From contig CP110632.1 in assembly GCA_026210745.1 (NCBI GenBank), forward strand, positions 186,001-250,000: DNA of 64,000 nucleotides, read 5' to 3'. The notes under the pieces were generated by a model that saw nothing but the letters and a program-made list of their open reading frames with translations, did no database searches and had not been told where the DNA came from. The translations under genes were made by a program, and so were the position numbers. Below, in pieces: positions 1-10,181 of this stretch (position 1 is its first letter; every line of letters starts with the position of its first letter). Source of the DNA: Exobasidium rhododendri (Eukaryota; Basidiomycota; Exobasidiomycetes; Exobasidiales; Exobasidiaceae).

Positions 1-44
1 TCAAATTTTATTGATACGATCTGATGATTACATGAGCCAAATCT

Positions 45-748
45 CTACAGGACAATGTGTTGCGATTCACCTCCCACTTTGTTGATAGTGACTTCTTGAG
101 CTTCCAAAGCCAACAAGACAAAGTCTTCCTCTGCATTGTTTGACTCTGCGTACTTAGACTGCAAGTGTTGGCATGAAAGTTTCTCAGCTTCCTGAGCGCG
201 AACTTGATCCCAGGTCTTTCCATTGGCGAGTGATGTGGAAATCACGTTGGTAGACATGTGAGAGTGGTGCTTTGGGTGAGGAACAATGTGACCCTTTGCA
301 AGGATTCTAAATTGCAGCTGTTGCTTGGGGACTAGACAAATTCTCACAATGAGCACATCCTGTCCCAAAAATCCCCATCGTTGCTCTTGACATCTAACTC
401 ACAAAGCCAAGCAATCTCCGCTACGCTGCCTTCCTTAGTAATGGGTGCACCTTCCAATAAGTGCTTTACTTTAGACGATTTTGCACTAGTCGAGGTGAGG
501 ACGTAGGTAGTCTTTTCATCGCTCGACTCGACAATGTCTAAGAACAAAGTGTGTCGAACACGAGGGCGAATGGTCGACTCGTTTGCAATTGTTGCCAAGG
601 CAAAGACTGGAAAAGCGTTCCATGGCTCAATCAGCTACACCGTCCGAAACGAGACTCCGTCGTCGACGCATCAGAGTGGAGACTCACCGGTGGCTTCAGG
701 TTCCTTTGCCTGAGCATCACGTAGTTGGGAAAGCCAAGAAGCAGTCAT
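45..748 (-). CDS. PNPOx-like FMN-binding protein (Alr4036 family)
   Basis: Three exons (748-688, 606-403, 331-45) join to 183 residues. Introns of 81 and 71 bp have GTGAGT donors and CAG/TAG acceptors. The product starts MTASWLSQLRDAQ, followed by FALATI..STIRPRVRHTLFLDI near residues 22-45, EIAWLFPKQQLQFRI near 83-97 and a C-terminal EEDFVLLALEAQEV. This is the order of the pyridoxamine 5'-phosphate oxidase Alr4036-type fold, which binds FMN; substrates of the family are mostly unknown. Read without the second intron the gene looks frameshifted at a T5 run, but splicing restores the EIAW-F-P-QFRI core, so I treat it as intact. The stop at 45 leaves a C-terminus on the short side for the family; a further small exon left of the window cannot be excluded. 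A cytosolic oxidoreductase is likely, specificity unknown. Confidence 0.78.
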
Positions 749-1362
749 GATTGTTCAGGGATCGTAAAGGTGATGAATGAAGAGTAGATTGGAAGTCCAA
801 GTCGGTTCTTGGGGGCCCGAGAATGATCGAATAGGCCAACCTTCGGACCGCCCTCCTACATATACTGACTGCCACGCTACAACTGATCTGTGCGCAAGTC
901 AGGAGAATTCTCTAGCCAGTTCTCATGCCACGTCGAGCGCTACGGATGCGAATCTTCTACTACTTGCGTTACGGATCTTAATGTGTGATGTGGTCATTCA
1001 CTTGCAATTTTCATAAGGTAAATGACTAAAGGGAATTTTTGGACTGCCCGATTGACGACACGTCCCAGCACGCGTTCGTTCGGTCATGTAGCCGCCGAAC
1101 CAGCCTCCTTTTCTAGCAAGGGGTTGAGCGAATATGTCGACTTTAATAAGATTCATTACCACGTCGAAGCCGGGTATGACGGTGCCCAAAGACCCGCACG
1201 GATCGCAGATCTCAGAAGATGACATATCATCCCGGGATATAACTCTAAATGCTGCACGGAGTGAGAATAAAATCTGGTTCATCAAAGATCGTTCCTAGAC
1301 TCCACGATTGGAGGAGAGGAGTAGTGCTGCACAAATGTTGTCAAGTGGTATCGCCACCGTGG
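749..1362. other. intergenic region, promoter side of the PNPOx-like gene
   Basis: It lies between the start of the PNPOx-like gene and the 3' end of secreted family copy 1, both on the minus strand. Short open frames exist on both strands but none has splice signals or recognisable protein content. I see no RNA gene or repeat. Confidence 0.5.
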
Positions 1363-2214
1363 CTAACGTCTACGCCAGTCTGCTTTATACTTGCAGTAGC
1401 TTGGATACCTGTAGTAGCTTGGAAATTGTATCTCTTTCAAGCGATGGGCATTCTTGGCCTCTTGCACCGTCCAGTCATGCTCCTCCAAGAGAAGTGCATG
1501 ATTAGGGGCGTCTGGGAGCATCCTACTTGGGAGATCAACCCATGACATTGCGTGCGCCTGGTGACTGTATGCTCTGTGCTTGATGGCTGCTGCTAGTCTA
1601 GGATCATCTCCGATCCGTTCAAAGTCCTTCCTTAGATTGTCGGCCTCCCGTCTTAGATTCTGCGATTCGATTTCATGATGTCTTAGCACGTCAGGTCCTT
1701 TTGGCAAAATTGGCGGTTGAAGTTTGCTTTCGACACTTAATGACGATGTATCACCGAGAGCCCTTGCCTTCTCTACCTCCAGTCTGTTCCGGTACCTCTC
1801 ATACTTTTGGGCGCTGTCAGTGATGTACTTTCGGGCTGCGACTTCTGTCTGGAGGAAGTTGTTTCTGCTATGAAGCTTGAAGTCTTTCCAGGCTTCGCTG
1901 GAGTGAGCTTGCAGATTCCTTCTTCCATCCTCCCTAAGTTCGTTGTCTCGTACGCCTATTAGAGTATAGGAGTCCTGCATGTGGTTGCCATGATACTCCT
2001 GCCATGTTGGCACCTTCTTGCGCTGTTCACGCTTACGACGGGACTTTACCGCTGTGGCGATTTCCCTGCACAAGCAAGAGAGGATCATGTAGACAAGTGA
2101 GCCGATCTGGAGAGGAGGACTCCACTCTTTCGTAAAGATGACCACTTACAATATGCTAAAAAGGACGAGAAAGATGAGGAAAATTCGCTTAATACACATC
2201 AACGATCTGACCAT
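1363..2214 (-). CDS. secreted family protein, copy 1
   Basis: Exons 2214-2150 and 2065-1363 join (84-bp intron, GTAAGT donor, GTGCAG acceptor, phase 2) to 255 residues. Exon 1 encodes only a signal peptide (basic start, then IFLIFLVLF). The mature part starts basic (SRRKREQRKK) and carries the motifs shared by all five copies: an SYTLIGV strand, AWKDFKL near residue 81, READNLRKDFERIGDDPRLAAAIKHRAYS, then a leucine-rich segment ending EEHDWTVQEAKNAHRLKE. The C-terminus differs from its sisters by a tyrosine-rich insertion with a repeated YYRYPSYCKY-like unit before the final DWRRR. Mature cysteines are few, so it is not a typical disulfide-rich effector. Function is unknown; an extracellular, possibly host-facing, role is inferred from secretion, duplication and clustering. 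It is the most diverged member. Confidence 0.7.
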
Positions 2215-2541
2215 CTCAAAGGTGAGGTCTTCTTCACGTTGGCCAATGTTAGAATCTTTTCACCATATGAAGAAGGGCAGAAGAGAATTGCCGACGGTAT
2301 TTTGTAGTTGATATGGAGGGATCTCAGTGATGAGCCCTGCAATAGAAGAGCAGACGGCGTAGCTCAGAACGCCTCGACTCAGATGCCTTCACTGTAAGCG
2401 AGGATGAAAGCGGCGACAGAGCGAACGTCGACCGAATGAGACTACAGCGGTACTACCGCGCGTCTGGTACGTTACTACCCATCATATCTATGCATCTGAG
2501 TACAGCAACGAATTACACTACTTTGTATACATCCATCGTCT
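2215..2541. promoter_or_regulatory. promoter region of secreted family copy 1
   Basis: This 327-bp gap separates the start of copy 1 from the stop of copy 2, which is transcribed the same way, so it must hold the copy 1 promoter. No clear TATA box is visible. An open frame on the opposite strand runs through it into copy 2 and is not credible. Confidence 0.4.
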
Positions 2542-3376
2542 TCAGAATGGAGAGTCTTTCTTGCTCCATACTGATGCTTCTTTCATGTAATGAGCGGCTC
2601 TGGCTTCATCTAGGAGTGTATTATGCTGCTGCAGAAGGTGAATGTGACTGTCGACGGTCAAATCACTGTCTTGGAGATTCAACGACGACATTCGTCGCGC
2701 GCTGTTGCTATACACCCGATGCTTTGCAGCTGCTGCTCTTCGCGGGAAGTCTTCGACCCTTTCAAATTCAGCGACGTAATGCTCAGCTTCAGCTTGTAGA
2801 TGCCTCGAGCCTTGCTCTAGAATCCCTAGACTGGAAGGTCTCTCGGCTAGCTCTAGTCGATACTGCATCTTCTCTTTTTTCCTCCTCTTCGCTATTTTCC
2901 CTTCCGAGGAGCTGCCACGATGGGACTCCGCTTCCATCATCGCCTCGTGTTGCTGCTTGTACTCGTGGTAGCTTCTAGATCGATGATAGCTGTCCTGGAG
3001 ATAGGAGCGTGAATGAGCATCGGCCATACGCAAATTTGCTTCACTTCGCATCTTGAAACTTTTCCAGTTCTCCTTTGACTTGCGCTCCAGATCCGCCCTT
3101 CCATTCCGTTGTATGCCACTCCGCAGCACCACAGGCGCCATGTAAACGTCTTGACGACCATCCTCAACCCTAGCATTCACCGAGACGTACTGAGATCGAT
3201 CGTTGGCTCGAATGAGAGGAGGTGCGGCAGTCGTGCTTTTTATAATGCAGCTTTGGAGGGGCGCAAACAGCTGTTCAGTAGAAGCAATTTGAAGCCAAGA
3301 CAGTCACTCACATGAAACAAAGGAGAAAGACCGGGAAAGAGAGATGACTGGCCCAAGTTTTGACTATGCTGAGCAT
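2542..3376 (-). CDS. secreted family protein, copy 2
   Basis: Exon 1 (3376-3312) encodes a 21-codon signal peptide ending FPVFLLCF. Exon 2 starts at 3250 (61-bp intron) or, using a second AG 15 bp further on, at 3235 (76-bp intron). Both keep frame and give 257 or 252 residues. The intron is phase 2, as in the sister genes. Exon 2 opens with APPLIRANDRSQYVSV, then ENWKSFKMRSEAN near residue 84, EAEHYVAEFERVEDFPRRAAAAKHRVYS, and LLQQHNTLLDEARAAHYMKE near the end. The mature protein has no cysteine. The longest unspliced frame misses the signal peptide because it starts in exon 2. Family function is unknown. A CTATAGGA element about 95 bp upstream of the ATG could be the TATA box. Confidence 0.74.
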
Positions 3377-4423
3377 GACTGTGAGGGCTTGTCGAAGTAG
3401 TGTATGCAGGCGAGTGAGTGATCGATTCAAGAGGTAGACAGAATGCTTCGGCCATACGTAGAGCTCCTCCTATAGTGAGGACTCTGCAAATGAAAAAGGT
3501 AGATCATTGTCTTTTCTCCTTTCCATTTTGTGCACTGTGGCTGTGATCTAGAATAGATGGCGAAGACAGGACGGGCGGGCGTCGACACGAACCGAATGTC
3601 TCCTTTGCAGTCGAGTGTACCAGAATGACAACACTCTCAATGCAATCTCGGTCAATCTTTGTGATGGATCGACAAAGGGCTGTGTCGCTCTCCTCTTCAC
3701 AGGCATATGAGCAGTGTTTTGCTCGGAGGCTGACATGTAAATGAAGTATCGATGTCTGGCGCTGAGACAAGGCGCAGCTGCTTCCTGACCGAACGCTCAA
3801 GTGTGCGCCTGTACCAATGAATACCTAGAAACAGTCCATCTCCCACGCATAGTTGAGAATAAGTCACCGCGCACTGCAGGTTGGGACGGACTAGCGTGTG
3901 CTTTCGCGTCTGGTCGTGTTACTTTTCCTTCTACAGACCACGACAGATCTCGTTCGAGGAAGTCTGCCTGTCTAAGGACCCTCTCGATGATGATGCCTCA
4001 CCTATCCGCATGCCAATTGGGGATGGTAGTAGTGTGTCTGCTCTTGTGAAGGGCGCTACAGCTTCGTCTTCTCACAGTCAAATAGCAGAAGCCACACTGG
4101 ACACCTCGTCGAGAAGTGATGCAACAATCGCCAAAATGATTGCCACGTCGTCCTCTTGTCTACTTGGAGCACAATGCGACGAATTTGCTGGAAAGGTCGA
4201 TGATTAGTTCTAATGCTTTGGCTAGGGCTTAGGGCGCATCGCCAATCGAGGCTGTGACTATCAATTTCATGCCGGCTACGTCCATTCAGGAGGCCTTGAG
4301 ACTGTGAAGCCTGAATCTCAGTCGAAGAACACATCATTCTCTTCGACCAGTACAACGTGTGTTGTCAAGACTCGATACAGACTCGCTCTGATTGCATCGC
4401 CTCGTCTTTTACAAGTCGTCATC
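3377..4423. promoter_or_regulatory. divergent promoter region between two secreted-protein genes
   Basis: This 1.05 kb gap lies between the starts of copy 2 (minus) and the Lys/Glu-rich secreted protein (plus). A plus-strand open frame at 3881-4207 has a fairly coding-like composition, but I find no partner exon or family signature for it. A minus-strand frame at 3504-3800 is no better. A large shared promoter is the simplest reading. Confidence 0.4.
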
Positions 4424-5308
4424 ATGTCTGCGCATCGCTTGATCAGAACACTTTTCATTACACAGTGAGTTCGGTGACATAGTACAGACCCACTGCACTG
4501 GGACGCACACTGACAGGAGGAAAGCTGCAGCCTTCTTTCTGCAGCGAGCTTGGACATAGCAGTAGAGGCGCTTGGACACATTATTATCAATCCTGTGTCT
4601 CAAGTGAACCTTCAGCCTCTGCACCACGCAGATGCTACAGTTGTTGCCGGAGGAATGGCGAATGATGCAAACGGGGGCCTAATTCTGTTGTCAAAGCGCG
4701 GACAAAGTGACACAAAGAGGGAGAAGATGCCTCTCATCGAGCCTCTGCATTCATCCAAAGAAGTTAGGAAGTGGCAAAGAGCGTTTGTCAAGGAAGATAA
4801 GAAGTTCGTCGACATCTTCAAAGAGAAGAAGAAGAAGAAGCCTCAAGAGGTAGAGGAGGCAGAAATCTTTGATCCAGCGTACTTTCCTCCATTGCTTTCG
4901 AGGATTTCAGACGAAACTGGGCAATCATCATCTTTGTCAGAGATGGAAGGTGGCGGCGCTACCTCGTTTGATCCCCCTTTCAACTACAACGCACCAGATT
5001 CGACACTGGATCAAGTCTTTGACTATTCTGTTCGACTAGGCCCTGATCTGCGACCGATCGAGAAGCCGACCATTGGTGACTACCTCTTCAGCAATGGAAG
5101 AAGTGTCCGAAGCGTCAAAACAAGAGACAGGAAAGGCAAGAGCAAGATGCAGAGCTCTGGCAAAGAGTCAGTCGCCTCCTCGAGTCGCAGCGATCACTGG
5201 TCTCATCAACACCCGCCTGAAGTGCTCTCCAAGGGTGATTATCGGTTCCAGAGAGAGCCGAGGTCGCTCCCACCCTTCCCCACTAAACTCAATGCCCCTC
5301 CTTCTTGA
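4424..5308 (+). CDS. secreted Lys/Glu-rich protein, unknown function
   Basis: Exon 1 (4424-4464) and exon 2 (4531-5308) join over a 66-bp phase-2 intron (GTGAGT donor, CTGAC branch-like site, GCTGCAG acceptor) to 272 residues. The N-terminus is a signal peptide with core LIRTLFIT-HLLSAAS. The mature part has no cysteine. It holds a charged stretch with five consecutive lysines (FKEKKKKKPQEVEEAEIFDPAYFPP) and two short similar units, GDYLFSNGRS and GDYRFQREPRS, about 50 residues apart. It lacks the WKDFK and KH..YS motifs of the five-copy family, but shares its architecture of a signal-peptide exon followed by a phase-2 intron. I do not recognise it. Secretion and position inside the cluster suggest an extracellular role in the same biology. 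The acceptor was chosen because it gives the hydrophobic core; other nearby AGs give poorer starts. Confidence 0.62.
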
Positions 5309-5460
5309 ATCAGTCACCCCCTTTTCTGCCTAGTTCACACGACTTAATCCTTCTTTCTTTCCCATCGTCCTCACAATCTGTAAGACATCTCGAGAGTATA
5401 AATTCACATCACATCGACAGGGGAAGGTATATCAAGGGAGGCCACAACACGCACAGTAAA

Positions 5461-6532
5461 TTAAAGCGGACTGGCAGGGAGGACGAGGCGCTTCATGGCA
5501 TGCTCTTCGAGTTCCGCCTCCAGCTTCATCACAATGATGTTCTCTTCCTCCTCTTCATCTTGCGAGGTGTTGATGTGGTAGGAGTCTTCGTCACTCAAGG
5601 ACGACGAGAAAGGCTTCGACTTGACGATCGTGATGGGCCTCGACTTGACAGGTGGTGTTGATGCGGGTGGTGAAGCCGGTGCAGGTGTCTTGACTTGTTC
5701 ATCGCTCTTAGTCTTCTTCTTGCCGCCGTCGTCACCAGAATGACCTACTGCACTTATGACTTCGTACGTCCATCTCTTGATCAATCTCGCCTTACTCTGG
5801 TCCTCCTTCCGATGGACTCGAGATTGTGAGTTCTTGTCGTGACTGTTCAAGTGAGGGTGGAGCTTGGATTCCTCCGCCTTGATCTTCTTGTAGGGGTCCC
5901 ACATCTTCAGCTTCACAGGGGCTGCTTTTGATTTGGGCGTTGCAGACACGGGCTCACGCTTTGGTGCTGCTTTTGCTGGGGCTGCCAGCTTCGCATTTGT
6001 GACTTTGTCGGGGTGGCACAATGCATGAACCAGGGGGTATGTCCATCGTTTGACGAATTCGATGATGTTGAGAGTTGCTGACTTTGCCGGCTTGTCGTCT
6101 TCTGCGCCCTTCGCAGGTGACGATCGTGCACCGAGCTCAATTGCCTCCATGCTGCTGTCCTCCGTATCGGCCTTCGCGAACCCTTCCTCTTCAAGCGAAT
6201 GATGTCGGAAAGGCGGGGGATGGGGTATGTCAGGATGACCAACCAGGTGAATGAGACGATTCGTGAATCTCTTGTAAGGTCGATTGGAGATGACCGGAGG
6301 ATCGATGGCGTCGGTAGCTGGTCCTGAATCGAGCTGCTGAAGGAAGAAGAGAGCATACATCAGCACAAGTGTACGATGTAGTAATCTGTATTTGTAGCAC
6401 GGTGAAACTACTTACCTTCATCACATCATGCGCAGGAGCACCCAGACACGGGCCGATGAACAGGTTTATGAGGAGGAAAGCCACGACGGTGTACGAGACC
6501 AACGTTGAGGATCTGCACGTCTGGGGTGGCAT
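5461..6532 (-). CDS. secreted protein with three RWTY-like repeats
   Basis: Exons 6532-6416 and 6336-5461 join (79-bp phase-0 intron) to 330 residues. The N-terminus MPPQTCRSSTLVSYTVVAF continues into a strong hydrophobic core and a GAPAH-type cleavage region, so it is very likely secreted. The mature part repeats one 17-18 residue unit three times: around 58-75 (YKRFTNRLIHLVGHPD), 133-150 (VKRWTYPLVHALCHPDK) and 224-240 (IKRWTYEVISAVGHSGD). The consensus is K-R-[FW]-T-x5-[HS]-x2-[GC]-H-[PS]. Ala/Pro/Lys-rich linkers (AAPAKAAPKREP, KTPAPASPPAST) separate the units and the tail is acidic. The gene is tail-to-tail with the Lys/Glu-rich secreted gene. A TATATA element lies about 165 bp upstream. 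I do not recognise the repeat; repeated modules in a secreted protein could be processed or bind a repeated ligand, but that is speculation. Confidence 0.68.
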
Positions 6533-8147
6533 TATGGCGTTGTGGTATCGGTGAAAGGCGGAGGAAGGGGAATGGAGTGATTGGAGAGGGGGTGGTGAGG
6601 AGGTAGGGAGGACAGAGGAGGAGGGAGGAGGGGGAATGAAAGCAAAGGGAGTCCCACTCTTGAACAGAAGTGATCGTCTTTTGCGTTGCTGACTCATATA
6701 TACTCGAGCCATCATAAAGGCCAAACCCGTTTCAGCCTACTGATAAGATGCCATGTCGCGCCCAAGTGTCCCTTTCCCTTCGTGACGCCAAATGAACAAG
6801 AGTGGAGAGGTGGCTGTGGCTCTCTGTTCAGGCCTCCAGTACCTTAATCTTCTTTCTTGGAGCTGGCTACCACTCTCCTTTGCCTCTCTCCCACCTTGCT
6901 ACTTCTCTATTTCTACGTTGTATTACCTTTTGCACTTAGCTTGATCGCGAGTGACGGCGCCGCAGACACGCAAATGTCACTGTTCCAACTCCTCCGACCC
7001 CTCTTTTTTTCTTCTCCAACCCTAAATTAATAGTATTGGCGACATGGCTCGTCATGCCACTCGGTCAAGCAGCGACAGAATGACCAGGTGACTGAAGGAA
7101 AAGGGTGAGGAATAGAGACGAAACGTTGGCCCGGTTCATGCTCAGTACTACTCGAAGCTACGGCACTGCGAGTCAAGAATGTGGGGACATGGAGGGGCTC
7201 GAAATTGGATGAGCTGCTACAATCAGATAGCAGGATAAGACCATGCTGTCACTCTCCTTTTCTCGGCCGTAGCAGCCTCGGCAGCAGAAAAGAGACGATT
7301 GAGGGTGTCACAGAGTATGGACCTTCGTCCAGGTCTCTCTGCCTTTGACTTGGATGAGAGGTCAATCACACCTTTTTGAGCGGCTCAACTCTACTCTCTT
7401 CCACCTTTTCGTACGTAATATGAGTACTCAGCACCGACTCACCTATTCACCTCCATCTTTTCCGCTTTATTGTGTGGTCTTTTTCCGTACGACTGTTCCA
7501 AATCAGGCGGAATTGCTATTCCATCATCATCATTACCTCATCATTTTCCTTTTCCGTGCGGGTCGTGCTCGGACACTCATCATCAGACAGGCGACTCTCA
7601 AGCTTTGGGCGTCAATTTTTCATCTTTGCAGAGTAATTCTTCCCCCGATCTATGCCAATCAAAATGCACCGCAACGAGGCGGAATCGCCCACCAATCTGA
7701 TGGCGTGATGAGATCTTGTGTCTCGACCAATATGCGATACGAGCTACACGGGCCACTTCACCGATCTGTATCGCCCATCATGCTCACGTCAAATTTGTAG
7801 GCATCAGTATCTGCGCACCAAACTATCACCATGACAAGGTATTCTTGCATAGGAAAGATGCACCTCAAGGCCGCTTCGCCTCGACAATCAATAATGATGC
7901 ACGAAAAGAGCTAGAGGGTGGCACGAATCGGTCGACACTCGCTTTGCCTTCGCTCTTCTCTTCGGAAAAGACACCTGCACTGCACGCACTGCCACCTTCG
8001 ACTCTCGAGGCGTATCCTCTTGCAGCAGCTTGAAGAGCTTGGCGTTTGATTTATTAAGATCAAAAGCTCCTCTTCGGCTCCTTCCTCATCCCTTACTTTC
8101 ACCTCGACGAGCGACCGACAATCACAACACAGTTCCTCCCCTTCACA
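6533..8147. promoter_or_regulatory. large divergent promoter region
   Basis: This 1.6 kb gap lies between the starts of the RWTY-repeat gene (minus) and secreted family copy 3 (plus). It holds TATATA at 6697-6702 for the minus gene and a TTATTAAG-like element near 8050 for copy 3. The longest open frames (7345-7800, 7716-8033) have no recognisable product or splice sites, and I call no gene. Confidence 0.45.
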
Positions 8148-8185
8148 ATGGCCAAAAATTCCATGTGTCGAGGGTTTTCTCTCAT

Positions 8186-8188
8186 ACT
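8186..8188. repeat. target-site duplication ACT, left copy
   Basis: ACT directly precedes the left terminal repeat and is repeated at 12971-12973. Removing one copy restores the reading frame of the interrupted host exon, which supports this 3-bp unit over a 2-bp TA alternative. Confidence 0.85.
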
Positions 8189-8204
8189 AGGGGGTTTCAC
8201 GCGT
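8189..8204 (+). repeat. Harbinger left terminal inverted repeat
   Basis: AGGGGGTTTCACGCGT is identical over 16 bp to the complement of 12955-12970. Beyond 16 bp the two ends diverge, though both continue into GTGATT-containing subterminal sequence. Confidence 0.9.
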
Positions 8205-8544
8205 TTGCAACCCGAAACGTGATTTACAGCCAATCGCGTTTAAATTTGAACACCCCACCGATCTCACTTTTTAACTTTGTACAACCATCACCACACCTGG
8301 TAAGTGGTAAAAGCTGGCTGACTGTTGTCCTGAGCCTTTTGGGTTAGCTAGAGAGCTTGGGAAGGGTGGAGGGGGCGTCTGGGAGACAGCTGCCGGGTCC
8401 CATTGCCACCTTGGCTCCCTAAAGCTGGCCCAAGAGGTAAAGGGCAACTATTGGCTGGCCGATGGGAGGTGCCAGGAATATGGGAGGTCATGCCATTTTT
8501 TTTTTTACTGACCATAGGACTTTTCTCTTTGCGCAGCAGCACGC

Positions 8545-9809
8545 ATGCCATTTTACACATCATCAACGCTCACCATCAACAACTTTCATGAAGACTGGGC
8601 CGACTATCACAGAGCAATGACAAGTCTAAGTATCCGTGATGGATTCAGAAGCTTCAGAAGAGACATGCGAGAGTTTAATTCTGAAGCAGGATCAGATGCC
8701 ATTGATGTAGTCGAATGCAACTTCGACTTCACCAAGCTTTATGAAAAGGGTTACTTGAGAGGACGACCATTGACAAACACTCAAGTTCAAGCATACCGTC
8801 AAGAAGAGGCAGATGATTACCTTCAAGTATTTTGCAAGGGCGACAGTCATATCATCACTCACCTTGTTGACCAAAACAACGTACACTTTGCTTCCGTCTG
8901 CTGGAAAGGAAATGACACGACTGAAGCAAAGGCAATAGCAACTGCCACCAGCAAGCTTTCTGACAATATCTTTCATTCTGTGGAAGAAAGCCGTGGCAAC
9001 TTCACGACTGCTCATGCCAAATTGGAAGGACCAGGCCAAGCAACACCAAGGAACAACGAGGGGAATATGACTTGTATTACAACAGTCAATTTTGGAAACA
9101 TTACAACGATTGGGAAGATTTCCTCACAGAGCCAGCAATTAAACGTCTCAAGCAACGTACTGCAACATTGTTTCACAGATGTTTTCCTCACCATGCAAGA
9201 GACTACTACAAGGTGGCTTCTCACAGCAAATTTGAAAACATCAAGCCGTGTGGCGGCTTTCTTTGGGGCATCCAGTCTTCTGTGGCTATCAACAAGGAAG
9301 GAAATTACACTGTCTGCAAGCCTCACCGCGACACCAGTGACTTGGTCACTAGTCTCTGTGCCGTCACACCCTTTGGTGACTTTGATCCAACAGTCCAGAA
9401 CTCAGGCTCACTCCTCCTTCATGATGCCTTTGCTTGCATACAATTGAGAGCAGGCGACATCTGCTTCTTTCCGTCTGCTCTTGTTGCACACTCCAATGAT
9501 CCAATGGTGAAAGGTCATAGTCGAGGTTCAATTGTTAGTTTCACACACACAAGCCTCTTCCGATTTGTCCATCTTGGCTTCAAGACATTGTCGGCTTCAA
9601 CAGCAAAGGAAAAAACAGCGTGGTACAATGCTTGTGAAGATCGTTGGAAGTACTTCTGTGACATCAACACAAAGGGTGATTTGGAATGGGACTTCCTCTA
9701 CCAATATGAAGATGACCAGATTGATGAAAGCAACTACAGCGACAAAGATGATGATGTTGATTCTGATGATAACGAAGTTGTAACTGAGAATGAAGAAGAC
9801 ATGAACTAA
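8545..9809 (+). pseudogene. transposon-borne 2OG-Fe(II) dioxygenase, TET/JBP-like, frameshifted
   Basis: Two overlapping frames make one protein. The first (from the ATG at 8545) ends its coherent part at SRGNFTTAHAKLEGPGQATPRN. The second resumes with EYDLYYNSQFWKHYNDW and continues to 9809. The switch falls at a run of four G (9060-9063); one more G would join the frames, and no credible intron is present. The C-terminal half has the double-stranded beta-helix signature: an iron-binding H-x-D in KPHRDTSD, a distal His in FFPSALVAHSND and a 2OG-binding Arg in HSRGSIVSFTHT. This matches the basidiomycete 2OG-Fe(II) oxygenase family related to TET/JBP, which is known from fungal transposons. 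Such enzymes may oxidise methylated bases; here that is inferred. The tail is very acidic. The start is uncertain, because an upstream exon with an acceptor near 8538 is possible. Confidence 0.72.
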
Positions 9810-10181
9810 TAGTATTATGATGAATGCGCTTTGCTAGATTCTTCTTGCGTCTAAAGATCCGAGCAAAAACACAAATGTTCGAGCAACAGTGTAGAAGACA
9901 CTTTTCATTATTTTCTTAAGTGCTTCAAACCACAAAATATGCTACCTCTGAACTTTTTAAAATGATATCAAACATATCTCTAGCATGGCAGAGTGACCCA
10001 CAGTAAGCGTTTATAACTAGGATGCCTGTAAGAGATTTGTTCCAAAAAAGCGTGTGGCAGAGAATTTTTCATTTCATCCATTCGGATGCCTGTAAGGATT
10101 TTATCTTTTGTAGGACAAAATTGAATGACATGAAATATATTCTAGCTCTGTTGCACTCTCTTTGTATCCACACACAGGAGT

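Noticed and set aside
344-598. Apparent frameshift in the PNPOx-like gene at a T5 run
   Set aside because: A 71-bp intron with GTGAGT donor and CTAG acceptor explains it and restores the family core sequence.
3881-4207. Plus-strand ORF of 108 codons with coding-like composition
   Set aside because: No signal peptide, domain or splice partner, and it lies between two divergent promoters. It might be an extra exon, but I cannot support it.
7345-8033. Overlapping plus-strand ORFs upstream of copy 3
   Set aside because: Composition and lack of any homology or splice sites suggest promoter sequence.
8188-8190. A 2-bp TA duplication for the large transposon
   Set aside because: TA also fits the ends, but only the 3-bp ACT reading fits PIF/Harbinger; both restore the same host exon, so the superfamily decides it.
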